This document shows, piece after piece, positions 17,102-26,200 of a stretch of DNA of 64,000 nucleotides. The notes under the pieces are model-generated. The model was not told the origin of the DNA. It worked only from the letters and a program-made list of their open reading frames with translations, and ran no database searches. Each line of letters starts with the position of its first letter. The stretch's first letter is position 1. Source of the stretch: Dehalococcoidia bacterium (GTDB taxonomy: Bacteria > Chloroflexota > Dehalococcoidia > Bin125); contig JAJDXE010000005.1 in assembly GCA_022825265.1 (NCBI GenBank), positions 62,001 to 126,000 on the forward strand. Direction: 5' to 3'. The position numbers and the translations under genes were made by a program.

Positions 17102-18445
17102 ATGGACAACGCCCAATACCGCGCGCTCGTTGAGGACGACCTCAATCACTGGGTCCACCCGCTCTTCCATCCCGACTTCCACCAGGAACCGGTCATGTTC
17201 GAGCGCGGAGAGGGCGTCTACATCTACGGAGCCGACGGTAGGCGCTACATCGACGGCCTGTCCGCCCTCTGGAACGTCGCCGTCGGTCACGGACGTGAGG
17301 AACTCGGCCAGGCCGCTCTGGAGCAGATGTCCAAGCTCGGCTTCGCCAACTCCTACGAGGGCTACACCAACGAACCGGCCATCCGCCTCGCCAAGAAGGT
17401 GATCGAGCTCGCCTACGACAACATGCAGGCGGTCTACTTCACCAATTCAGGCTCCGAGTCGAACGAGACCAACGTCAAAGCCGCTCGCTTCTACTGGATT
17501 CAGAAGGGCCGGCCCGAGAAGCAGAAGATCATCACTCGTGTCGAGGCCTACCACGGCAACACCGTCGCCATGACCGCCGCAACCGGGATGCAGGTCTTCA
17601 AGCCTCAGTTCGGACGGCCGGTCCCGGACATCATCAACGCGACCACGCCCGACGCGGTGCCAACCGGCGGCGGGCGGATCGACAGCGGCAACCTGATGAT
17701 CGACAACATCGTCGCCACGATTGAGCAGGAGGGCCCCGACACGGTCGCCGCCGTGATCGCCGAGCCGGTCCAGGGCGCCGGTGGCGTCTACCCGCCGCCC
17801 GACGACTACTTCCCCCGCCTGCGCGAGGTTTGCGACCGTTACGAGGTCCTGCTCGTCGCCGACGAGGTGATCACCGGCTTCGGCCGCACCGGCAAGTGGT
17901 TCGCGCTCGAGCATTTCGACGTCCAGCCCGACATGATGTCGATCGCCAAGGCGATCACCTCCGGCTACGTGCCCATGGGCGCCGCCATCTGGTCGAAGGA
18001 AGTCCACGAGACGATCACCGACGGTCCCGGCAAGTTCATGCACGCCTACACCAACTCCGGCCACTCCACCGGCGCCGCCGTCGGCCTGCGCAACCTGCAG
18101 ATCTTCGAGGACGAGCGCCTGGTCGAGAACGCCGCCGCCCGAGGCGACCAGCTCCTCTCCGGCCTCCAGCGCCTGACCGAAAACCCGCACATCGGCAACG
18201 TCCGAGGCCTCGGCTTCATGTGCGGCTTCGACATCCTCAAGGACCCCGAGACCGACGAAGCCTTTCCCGCCGAAGACGCGATGGGAGCCAAGCTCCTCAA
18301 AGCCTGCCAGAGTCGAGGCCTGATCAGCCGAGTCCGCAACGACGGCTACCTCCTCGCCCCGCCCCTCGTCGCCACAGCGGAAGAAGTCAACGAGATCCTC
18401 ACCATCGTCGAGGACTCCGTCCGCGAGGTGACGGCTGCGCTCTAG
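17102..18445 (+). CDS. Class III (omega) aminotransferase, PLP-dependent
   Basis: The 447 residues fit the beta-alanine/putrescine:pyruvate transaminase group. There is a YIDGLSALWNVAVGHG N-terminal block, NSGSESNETNVKAAR for PLP phosphate contact, AYHGNTVAMTAATG, EPVQGAGGVYPP, DEVITGFGRTGKW, and the Schiff-base Lys in SIAKAITSGYVPMGA. Donor and acceptor cannot be told. It is followed by a PIN toxin module and a decayed piece resembling its own C-terminus. Confidence 0.92.
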   Translation: MDNAQYRALVEDDLNHWVHPLFHPDFHQEPVMFERGEGVYIYGADGRRYIDGLSALWNVAVGHGREELGQAALEQMSKLGFANSYEGYTNEPAIRLAKKVIELAYDNMQAVYFTNSGSESNETNVKAARFYWIQKGRPEKQKIITRVEAYHGNTVAMTAATGMQVFKPQFGRPVPDIINATTPDAVPTGGGRIDSGNLMIDNIVATIEQEGPDTVAAVIAEPVQGAGGVYPPPDDYFPRLREVCDRYEVLLVADEVITGFGRTGKWFALEHFDVQPDMMSIAKAITSGYVPMGAAIWSKEVHETITDGPGKFMHAYTNSGHSTGAAVGLRNLQIFEDERLVENAAARGDQLLSGLQRLTENPHIGNVRGLGFMCGFDILKDPETDEAFPAEDAMGAKLLKACQSRGLISRVRNDGYLLAPPLVATAEEVNEILTIVEDSVREVTAAL

Positions 18446-18477
18446 GATTGGCGTAGCTGGAACAGGAGCGCAACACC

Positions 18478-18714
18478 ATGGCGACGCAATCAAGCGACGA
18501 GGAGCGCAAGTCGAAGCTGCAGGAGCTGTTGCTGTCCGGCGAAACTGATCTCGATTTGTACGACGGTCTACTGCCTGACAACGTCCTTGGCGATCTCTGG
18601 CGAGTCAGCCTGGCGAACAGACGCGAGGACGACAAACGCCGCGACTACATCCTCTCGGTCCTGAACCAGCATGGCATCCGGCCGGACGAGGTGCATCGGC
18701 TGTGCCGGTCCTGA
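18478..18714 (+). CDS. Putative antitoxin of a PIN toxin module
   Basis: This is a 78-residue, charged, mostly helical protein, with many Asp/Glu/Arg and no recognisable DNA-binding motif in the first half. It ends 13 bp inside the PIN-domain gene, the usual tight coupling of toxin-antitoxin genes. It is called an antitoxin by size and position only. Confidence 0.55.
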   Translation: MATQSSDEERKSKLQELLLSGETDLDLYDGLLPDNVLGDLWRVSLANRREDDKRRDYILSVLNQHGIRPDEVHRLCRS

Positions 18715-19109
18715 TCCACGCGGACTTCCTGCTCGTCACCAGTCTTCGTGATCACCCCTTGAGGGACAGCGCGAGGGCCGCGATGGAGGCGATGCATTAC
18801 GAGGCGTTGATTACGACAGAAGGCATGATCAGCCAGTTCCTTCACCAGACCGCGAACGAAGGATCGGGAGAGCGCGCCAACGCAGTAGAAGTAGCGCGCG
18901 CCCTTTTTCTGCGTCCCGGAACCGTCCACCGAACAGACTTCGCCCAGTTCACCGCCGCCCTCGACGCCTACCGCAACGAGTTTCGCGACTCAATCCTGAC
19001 GCTCGAAGATGTGATCGCCGTCCTGCTCCTGCGAGAGACCGACTCGACCGACATCCTCAGCGCCAACCCCGAGTTCCACCGCTTCGGTCTACGCCCGCTC
19101 ATGGTTTGA
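18702..19109 (+). CDS. PIN-domain protein, putative VapC-like toxin
   Basis: The 135 residues follow a PIN layout: an N-terminal strand with Asp (VPVLIHADFLLVTSL), a central Glu (TEGMISQFLH), LEDVIAVLLLRETDSTDIL and the final SANPEFHRFGLRPL, matching the S-x-D-x-x-F-x-x-F-x-x-L end of VapC-like RNases. It starts at GTG 18702 within the preceding gene. The likely role is a toxin RNase neutralised by the upstream product. Confidence 0.7.
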   Translation: MPVLIHADFLLVTSLRDHPLRDSARAAMEAMHYEALITTEGMISQFLHQTANEGSGERANAVEVARALFLRPGTVHRTDFAQFTAALDAYRNEFRDSILTLEDVIAVLLLRETDSTDILSANPEFHRFGLRPLMV

Positions 19110-19220
19110 TCGCAGAGGGAGCAGTCGACGACCTGCTACCCATGGACCCAACCGAGGAACAGCTCGAAGGAGTCCCCGATCATCGAAGGCTTCGTCCGCG
19201 AAGTCACTTCGGCCCTCTGA
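19106..19220 (+). pseudogene. Decayed 3' end of an aminotransferase gene
   Basis: One frame reads AVDDLLPMDPTEEQLEGV, and after a -1-type shift the next frame reads IIEGFVREVTSAL and a stop. The intact aminotransferase at 17102-18445 ends LTIVEDSVREVTAAL after a PPLVATAEEV segment, so the remnant matches the C-terminal 35-40 residues of that family. DNA identity is moderate, so it is an old or paralogous copy. It lies immediately 3' of the toxin gene. Confidence 0.5.
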
Positions 19221-19283
19221 CTGGGATTGAGGCCGCGCTCACTTCCGTGCTACCCTCCGAGGCAGGAAAGGAGGTGATGCAAC

Positions 19284-19349
19284 TTGGGACATAGTCAGCT
19301 TTCGCCCAGGTACCGACGACGCAGCGCAGTGGAGGTGGGCGCCTCCTAG
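19284..19349 (+). CDS. 21-codon basic leader ORF
   Basis: TTG 19284 lies 9 nt after the GGAGG core of a 12-nt perfect Shine-Dalgarno, an optimal spacing. It encodes MGHSQLSPRYRRRSAVEVGA plus a final Ser, and stops at TAG 19347-19349. The product is basic and has an RYRRR cluster. An alternative ATG at 19277 overlaps the ribosome site and gives only five residues. It may be a regulatory leader peptide or a very small protein. Confidence 0.45.
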   Translation: MGHSQLSPRYRRRSAVEVGAS

Positions 19350-19392
19350 CCGCTGAGAACAAACGTCGCCCGGTTACCTGGGCGAACAACAA

Positions 19393-19420
19393 CGACCCCG
19401 AGCCGCCCAGCTCGGGGTCG
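19393..19420 (+). terminator. Strong hairpin terminator before birA
   Basis: cgaccccgagc/gctcggggtcg forms an 11-bp perfect stem with loop cgccca, followed by taccgttt. It ends the leader RNA 27 bp before birA, so it is either an attenuator or the end of a separate small transcript. Confidence 0.75.
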
Positions 19421-19447
19421 TACCGTTTAACTCGCTAGCCTCGCCGC

Positions 19448-20269
19448 ATGACCCACCACGACCTGCTCCCGCCCGACCAACGCCTCGACATCGACCGCGT
19501 CCGGTCACTGCTCACGACCACCGAGTTCGGACAGGACCTCCACTACCTCGTTCAGACGACGTCCACCATGGACGACGCCCGCCGCCTCGCCGAAGAGGGT
19601 GCGCCGCATGGAACCGTGGTCGTCGCTGACGAGCAGACCGCCGGCCGCGGCACCAAGGGTCGGATCTGGGTCTCACCGCCCGGCCAGAGCATCCACACCA
19701 CGCTGATCGTCCGTCCCTCAATCGAAGAGCTCAAGCGACTCAGCATCATCAGTCCCGTCGCCACGACCGATGCCGTCCGCCAGATCACACCGCTCCAACC
19801 CACGATCAAGTGGCCCAACGACGTCCAGATGGAGCACCGCAAGATGGGCGGCATTCTGATCGAGGCCGACTGGAGCGAGGGCCAGCCCAGCTACGCGCTG
19901 ATCGGCATCGGTCTCAACGTCAACTTCGATCCCGCGCCCTGGGCCACGCAGATCGACCGCCCCGCCACCAGCCTGATGATCGAACTTGGCGAGCGCCAGC
20001 AGCGCGAGCCCGTCTTCGCAGCTCTGCTCAACGCCTTCGAGCAGCGATATCGCCAGGCCGGCTCAACCGAGCTGCACGAGACCTGGATTTCCCGCCTCAA
20101 CACCTTGAACAAGGAGGTGACCGTCACTCTGGCGACAGGTGAGACGATCGACGGCCGAGCAGTCGGAGTCGACGACGCAGGCGCGTTGATCGTGAATACG
20201 GCCGACGGCGACCGACGCGCATTCATCGCCGGCGAAGTCACCCTGCGAGAGGCAACCGATCCCAGTTGA
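19448..20269 (+). CDS. birA: Biotin--[acetyl-CoA-carboxylase] ligase
   Basis: This activates biotin and attaches it to the carboxyl carrier protein. The 273 residues contain STMDDAR, the biotinyl-AMP loop GRGTKGRIWVSPPGQS near residue 75, IKWPNDV, KMGGILIEADW and GIGLNVN. There is no N-terminal HTH, so it is a monofunctional ligase and not a repressor. Its 3' end overlaps the convergent giant gene by 32 bp. Expression may be set by the upstream terminator-containing leader. Confidence 0.93.
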   Translation: MTHHDLLPPDQRLDIDRVRSLLTTTEFGQDLHYLVQTTSTMDDARRLAEEGAPHGTVVVADEQTAGRGTKGRIWVSPPGQSIHTTLIVRPSIEELKRLSIISPVATTDAVRQITPLQPTIKWPNDVQMEHRKMGGILIEADWSEGQPSYALIGIGLNVNFDPAPWATQIDRPATSLMIELGERQQREPVFAALLNAFEQRYRQAGSTELHETWISRLNTLNKEVTVTLATGETIDGRAVGVDDAGALIVNTADGDRRAFIAGEVTLREATDPS

Positions 20270-23200
20270 GCCCATAGGGCATCTCCCTGATCAGGATGAA
20301 CGCAGGACCGACGATCGGTCTGCCGGCGGCAAAGGGTCGCCATTTCCCCGTGATCAGGTCGAGCACACAGACGCTGACCGCATGGAACCCATCGAAGGCG
20401 CCAACCAATCTGACCCTCACGCCAAGGTCCGTCGGCACACCTGGTAAATCGCTCTCGCCAACCCACCAGGCGGAAATCCCGTCCTCCGGCTCGCCATGCC
20501 AACAGCTCGGAGGAACGGACGGGAAGTGCTCAAGCATTGCCGACAGATCGTCAATCGGAGCAACGTGGATTCGGGTTGGACCATCGCCAATCCCGCCCGC
20601 ATCAACCATCGCTTTCAACCGCCCCCGAGCTGCGCTCGTCCAACCATCACCTGCCGCCACATTGACACGCATCCCCTCGCCGGAAGCGAACCCGCGAACC
20701 AGCTCACGCTCAAGAGACGTCTCGCCGCTCGCCCGCAGCCGAGCACCCTCGACCTTCTCTTGCAGCGTCTTGGGCTTCGGCGTCTCGTTCTCCGCCCAGA
20801 ACCGGAACTCGGCCAGGGTGTTCTGCGCTCGGTCGCGCACCTCCCGACCCTCGCCCGGCGAATACAGGAGCGCCACGGCATCCAGCGAGGTCACGCGCTC
20901 AGCCAATCTGAGGATGACGCCGGACTCCGACCATGCCAGCGACTCAACCGCAATCGTTCTCCGACCCGCAACCACGACGAAGTCAGACGGCAACGCGCCG
21001 TTGGCTTCGATGCGCTGGTCAAAGGTGACCTTCAGCCGCAAACCGTTAGCGACGGCCGACAACACGGACGGCGGTGTCTCGGTGTAGTTCTGCACGATGA
21101 ACACCGAGTCGCCGACTCTCGAGCCCGTCAATCCCGCAAGCCCGCCGCGAGAACCGGCCAGATAGACGAGGCCGAACAGGTCGGGCTCGTCCCTCAAGCG
21201 TGAAGTCAGCTCCAGGTACACGGAGGAGCCGCCAACGGAGACGGTCTTCACCTGCTGGTCGAGCCCAGGCCCGCTCAGGATGAATCGCGAAGCCGGAATG
21301 TCCCTCGGAAACAGCGGCTGGTCGAACGTCAGAAAAATCGACGAACCGATGCCGTAGGCCGACTCCAACTCAGGCGGTGCCGTGTGGTCGGAGATCTCCA
21401 CCGCGAACGGCCCAACCGTCAGCCCACCTCCCATCAGGTTGCTGCCCGAATAGCTCAATACCGTCTCCTGTCCAGCACGAATTCCGGGGCTGGACAGCCG
21501 CAGCGTGAGTACGGTCCCAGCGATTCCGTCGATTGCTTCGACTGTGACCTCGCCGCTCATGGTGAAGTCCGCTGTGGCAGGCACGGCGCCATCCAGCGCC
21601 GAATCAAACGTCACCGTCAACGTGACGCCATCAGCTACGGCCGATACCGCGCAGGGCGCGGCTCGGGAGATCGGTTGCCTGTGCTCGCGCGGTGCCATTG
21701 AGGAGGGGCGAATCCCGATGGTGTCGCCGGCGCAGACTGAAGGCGCCGGGGTCAGCGTCACCTTAGGTTTGTCTTCGTCTTGGGTGACGGCCACCTCGCG
21801 ATCTTCCCCGTTCACTGTCAGTTCCCACTGGTGGCCCGGCCCAATCCCGATGTCGTTCTTGGACGCGAACGTCAGAATGACACGACCGAAGTCGGACTCG
21901 ATACATCGCAGCTTCCAGTCCACGTTGATGAAGTTGTCGACGGGAAGCGAGAACGAATCAATGGCGCGCCCCAATCCATCCACCCAGTCGCCGACCTCCG
22001 ACGAGTATTCGATCCTCACGTCCACGCACTCCGGAACCGTCGTCGACAGCCCGATAGCTAGCGTCGAGCCCTGCACGTCGATTCGATCAATGCCCAACGA
22101 TGATTGACCGGCCAGCACCGAGATCCAGGGGCCGAGCGACAGCCCCTCATCAGGCAATGGCCCATCGAACTCGATCACGATCTGCGAGGACATCTTGCGA
22201 TCGAACTCCACTGAGGATGGATGAGCCGGCGTGACATTCATTGCGTCAACCGGATCGAAAGTCAGAACAGGATTCCAGTCCGGTGAAGTGTCTCGCAGAT
22301 TCCAGCGACCGCCATCTAGGCTCTCTGGCGAGTAGATCACTCTGATCGAGTCGTCTCGGGCAACGCGCTTCTTGAGTCCTAATGTGACGATGTTGTTAGC
22401 CACCCCAATCGACTCGAGTTCGATCCGAGTACTGACCCCGCGGTACACCTCAAACCAGGTGATGTTTGGATTCTCGTTGCAAGCATTTCGAACGGTCTCG
22501 TTTTCGAGTTGGCCACAGTTAGCTGGAGGGACATGCTCTGGATCTAGAGCCTGGTCAAACTCGATCGTCAGCACGTACCCCGAAACTGTAACCTTCTCCT
22601 TGCCTTCACTATCTTTGGCGAGTGCTGGGCTGACATCCACCAGATTGTCAACCGGCTTCGAGAACGAATCCACCAGGTTTCCCGAGTCGTCATGCAGACC
22701 ACCGGTTTCTGGTTGCTCATAGCTCAAGGTCACCTCCGCTCCCTCACGAATCGGCGTCTCCTCGCTCAGGTCAAATTTCAGTTGGATGTTTCCGATCACG
22801 TCAGGATCGATGTCCACCGAGTGAATCACAATGTTCGAATCGAAGCTGAACGATGATGCGCGGAAACTGTTCGGAATGTTGATTGCTTGATCAAACGCGA
22901 CGAAGACTGCCGTCCCACTCTTGTTCGTCGTGATGGCGTCCACGCTCGGCGCATAGTCGGTCGTGTTCTCTACCATCTGAGTGAAATCGACCACGTCGTT
23001 GCCGGTACCGTCGCTCAGACCGTCCATCAAGGGAGCCGTGTAGGAGAGCGTGTATTCAGCATCCTCGATCGCAGTCGACACGAGTGTGAGCGTCAGCGCC
23101 TCGGCATCGATCGTCAGAGAGGCAACAGCCGGCCCATCATCGGACAACGAGAACGCCGTCTTATCCGGTATTGAGTTGGCATCCAGTTCCTGATCGAATG

Positions 23201-26200
23201 TGACGACTAACGTCTTCCCATCGAGCGTCGCCGACTCCACGACCGGTGGGTGATCGGTCAGATTTTTCAGTGGGTAATTGTTGATCTCTGCTCGATTCTG
23301 GCCCGCGTCATCGTCGCGAATCGGAATGTTCCCGGTACTGGGGAGGTAGCGAAGCGTGAGCGAGTCTCCTTCATTGACCGCTTCGGATAACGTCAGCACG
23401 ATCTTCCCGACCCCGCCTGGGCCTCCATTTGAGATTTCGATCTCCGTCACATCGGCGTCGGTTCCGCTCAACGTGAAGTGGTCGTACACGACACTGCCTT
23501 CCGCCAGCGGCGAAAAGCGAGGGTCGGCGTACAGCGCCTGGTCCAGGATGATGGTGATCGTGTCATCCTCAATGACCCCCGACACCGGAACCGGCGCAGT
23601 ATCGGTCTGGTTGTCGATTGCGAGCGTGAACGAGTCCGTGCGGTTGTCACTCGAGTCTGCGATACCAGCCAGAGTTGGTTTTGAATAGATAATCGAAGCC
23701 ACTTCATCCTCAGCGAGCGCTCGCGAGAGCGTCAAGTCCAACGAGTCATCGTCGAACGACACCGCGCTCACGCTCACCTCGGAATCCGCCGTGATGCTGA
23801 ACAGGTCGGCAGCGACCGCCGAGCCCGAATCGAGCGACTGCTCAAACTCGATCGAGACCGTCGAACCGTCGCCCGTCGCCGACAGAGCCGTCGGCGCGAC
23901 ATCGGTGTTGTTGGTCACCGGCTCCGAAAACGCGGGAACCGTGGAACTGTCGGAGGTGGTCAATGGAGACGTCATCGGCACGGTGTAGGTCAGCGTGTAT
24001 TCGGTGCCCTCTTGCAGCGCGCGACCGAGCGTCAACGCGACCGTCGTGCTGGCGAGGGTCACTGCCGTCACTGTGGGTTGATCAGCGCCCAGGGAGAACG
24101 CCGTCGCGTCGGGCATGACCATGGTGTCGAGGGTCTTCGTGAACGTGAGCAGGATGGTCGTTTCGTCGCCGACGACCGAGCGAAGCAACGGCTCAGGCGT
24201 CTCGTTTTCGATTTCGATTCCGCTGAAGGCGGCAACTTCGAGCGTCGAACCGTCGCGCCTGAGCTTCATCGAACCCGTGGCCGAATAGGAGACGCTGACC
24301 TCATCGCCATACGCCAGCGGCTCGGACAGCGTGAGCGTGACGGATGCGCCGTCGACATCCACGCCGCTGACGGTCTTGCCCGTGGGCGTGACGGAGAAGT
24401 CGGTCTTCGGCGGAACCGAGGAGTCGTCCAGCGCACGGTCGAACTCAAGCACGAGCGAATCCGCATTGCCGCTGCCGCCGAGCAGTCTGGGCACGCCGTC
24501 GGCGTTATTCGTCACCGACTCGTTGGACCAGGCAGCCGTCTTCCACCCGCCCTGAGCGCTCTGCAAGGCAGGGTCAGCCGAATTGTCGGGCGGCGTATAG
24601 CTAATCGTCGCTGTTTCGCTGATGTCGGCAGCGGGATCGAGATCGAGCAAGATTGTGGAATCACTAATCGAAACCGAATCGATTGCTGCGCCGGTCGTGC
24701 CTCCCAGCGAGAAGGTCGATGCCGCAGGAATCCCGGCCGAGGTCGCCAGCAACGGATGCGACATCACGATCGTCAAGGTCCGCCCGGTGGCGTCCACCGA
24801 GGCCGAGTCAAACGTTGGAGTCGGATCTCCGGTGTCGTTCGTCACCGACTGGCCTGAGAACGAGTCGACCAGCAGCGAGCTGCCATCACGCTTGAGCGGC
24901 ATCTCCATCGGGCTGGTGTAATCGACCGTGATTGTGTCCACGTGCGTCACGGCAGAACTGATCGTCAGCGTCAAGCTCTTGCCGCTGATTGCGACATCGG
25001 ACACGGTCGCAGTCACTCCGCCAATCGCAAACGCCGACGTGGCCGGCTCTGATTGGTCATCGAGGTTCCGGTCAAAGCCGATGACGACTTCGTCACCGTC
25101 GACCACCGCAGACACCGGCCGCGGCTTGCCATCGGCGTTGTTCGTCACCGCCTTGTTCAAGAACGTCTCGGCAGCTTTGCTATGCGCCGAGGACTGCAAC
25201 CGCGCAGCCGTCGCATCGCTCGGTGGCGCATAGCTGACCGTGATTGTCTCGTTGATGTCGGCGATTGGACTCAGCGTTAAGGACACTGAAGAACCGCTAA
25301 TGGACACAGATTCAACCGAGCCGGATGTCCCGGAAAGGGAGAACGTTGACTTGTCCGGCAGACCATCGCTCGTTGTGTCCAACGCCAGCGAGAAGCTGAT
25401 CGTCAGTTCAGTCCCGTCGGCCGAGACCGTTGCCTGACTGAACGCAGGGGCCGGAGCCGCCGTGCTGTTGGTCACCGATTGCCCGCTGAAAGCCTCGGCA
25501 TCGCGAGTGTTGCGACCTTCGACACGCGGTGGAGCGTCGGGCACCGTGTACGACACGGTGATCGTGGAACCAGTGCTCACCGCCGGCGACAACGTGAGTG
25601 TGACTACCGACCCGCTGTATGAGGTGGCGCTCACGGTGATCCCGTCTTCCCCGGCGACCGTGAATGCCGAAGCAGGTGCAACCGCCTTCAGCGGCAGGTC
25701 GAACGTGATCGTCAGCGTTGCGCCGTCAACCTCAGCCTCCTTGACCTTTGGTCGTGCGGTTGGCGTGCTGCTTTGGAACTGGAACGACGAGATGTCGGCG
25801 ACATTGTGCGCGCCGTCGAGTTGTCGTAGCGGCGACTGATTCGGTTCCGAGTAGCTCAGTGTGTACGTAGGTGTGTTCGTGTTGTGCAGGATTGAGGAAG
25901 TCGTCAGCGTGACGATGTCCCCCGAGATCGCCACGTCATCGACGCTTGGTGCGTGTTGGACTCCTCCGATCGTGAAGGCGTCTCCATCAGGAACGCTGTC
26001 TTCGTCCAGCGCCTCGCTGAAGGTCAACGTCACGATGTCGTAGAGGGCAGATACAGACTTGAGCGTCGGAGGGCTGTCAACATTGTTGGTGACCGATCGC
26101 GCCGACCAACTCTCGACCAGCTTGTTGCCCTGATTCGCATCCCCGAACGGATCATCCTCGTTTGCCTTCGACGAGTCGTAGGCAACGGTGACCATCTCCC

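Larger units (their letters stand above)
19261..19420 (+). ncRNA. Structured leader or small RNA upstream of birA
   Basis: The 160-nt segment carries a perfect anti-16S complement aaaggaggtgat (19267-19278), a tiny ORF, a ggagg/cctcc hairpin (19331-19346), a long-range stem cgcccaggtacc (19303-19316 region) with ggttacctgggcg (19372-19384), and a strong terminator. The cctcc arm could instead pair with the Shine-Dalgarno ggagg, giving exclusive structures. No known riboswitch class is recognised. Confidence 0.5.

Noticed and set aside
17447..18493. 348-codon minus-strand frame opposite the aminotransferase
   Set aside because: Antisense shadow; no motif.
19106..19294. 62-codon plus-strand ORF after the PIN toxin
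   Set aside because: Its first part matches an aminotransferase tail and then frameshifts; treated as a pseudogene fragment.
19261..19420. tmRNA, 6S RNA or SRP RNA
   Set aside because: None of the sequence hallmarks of these RNAs is present; the region has an SD-ORF-terminator layout.
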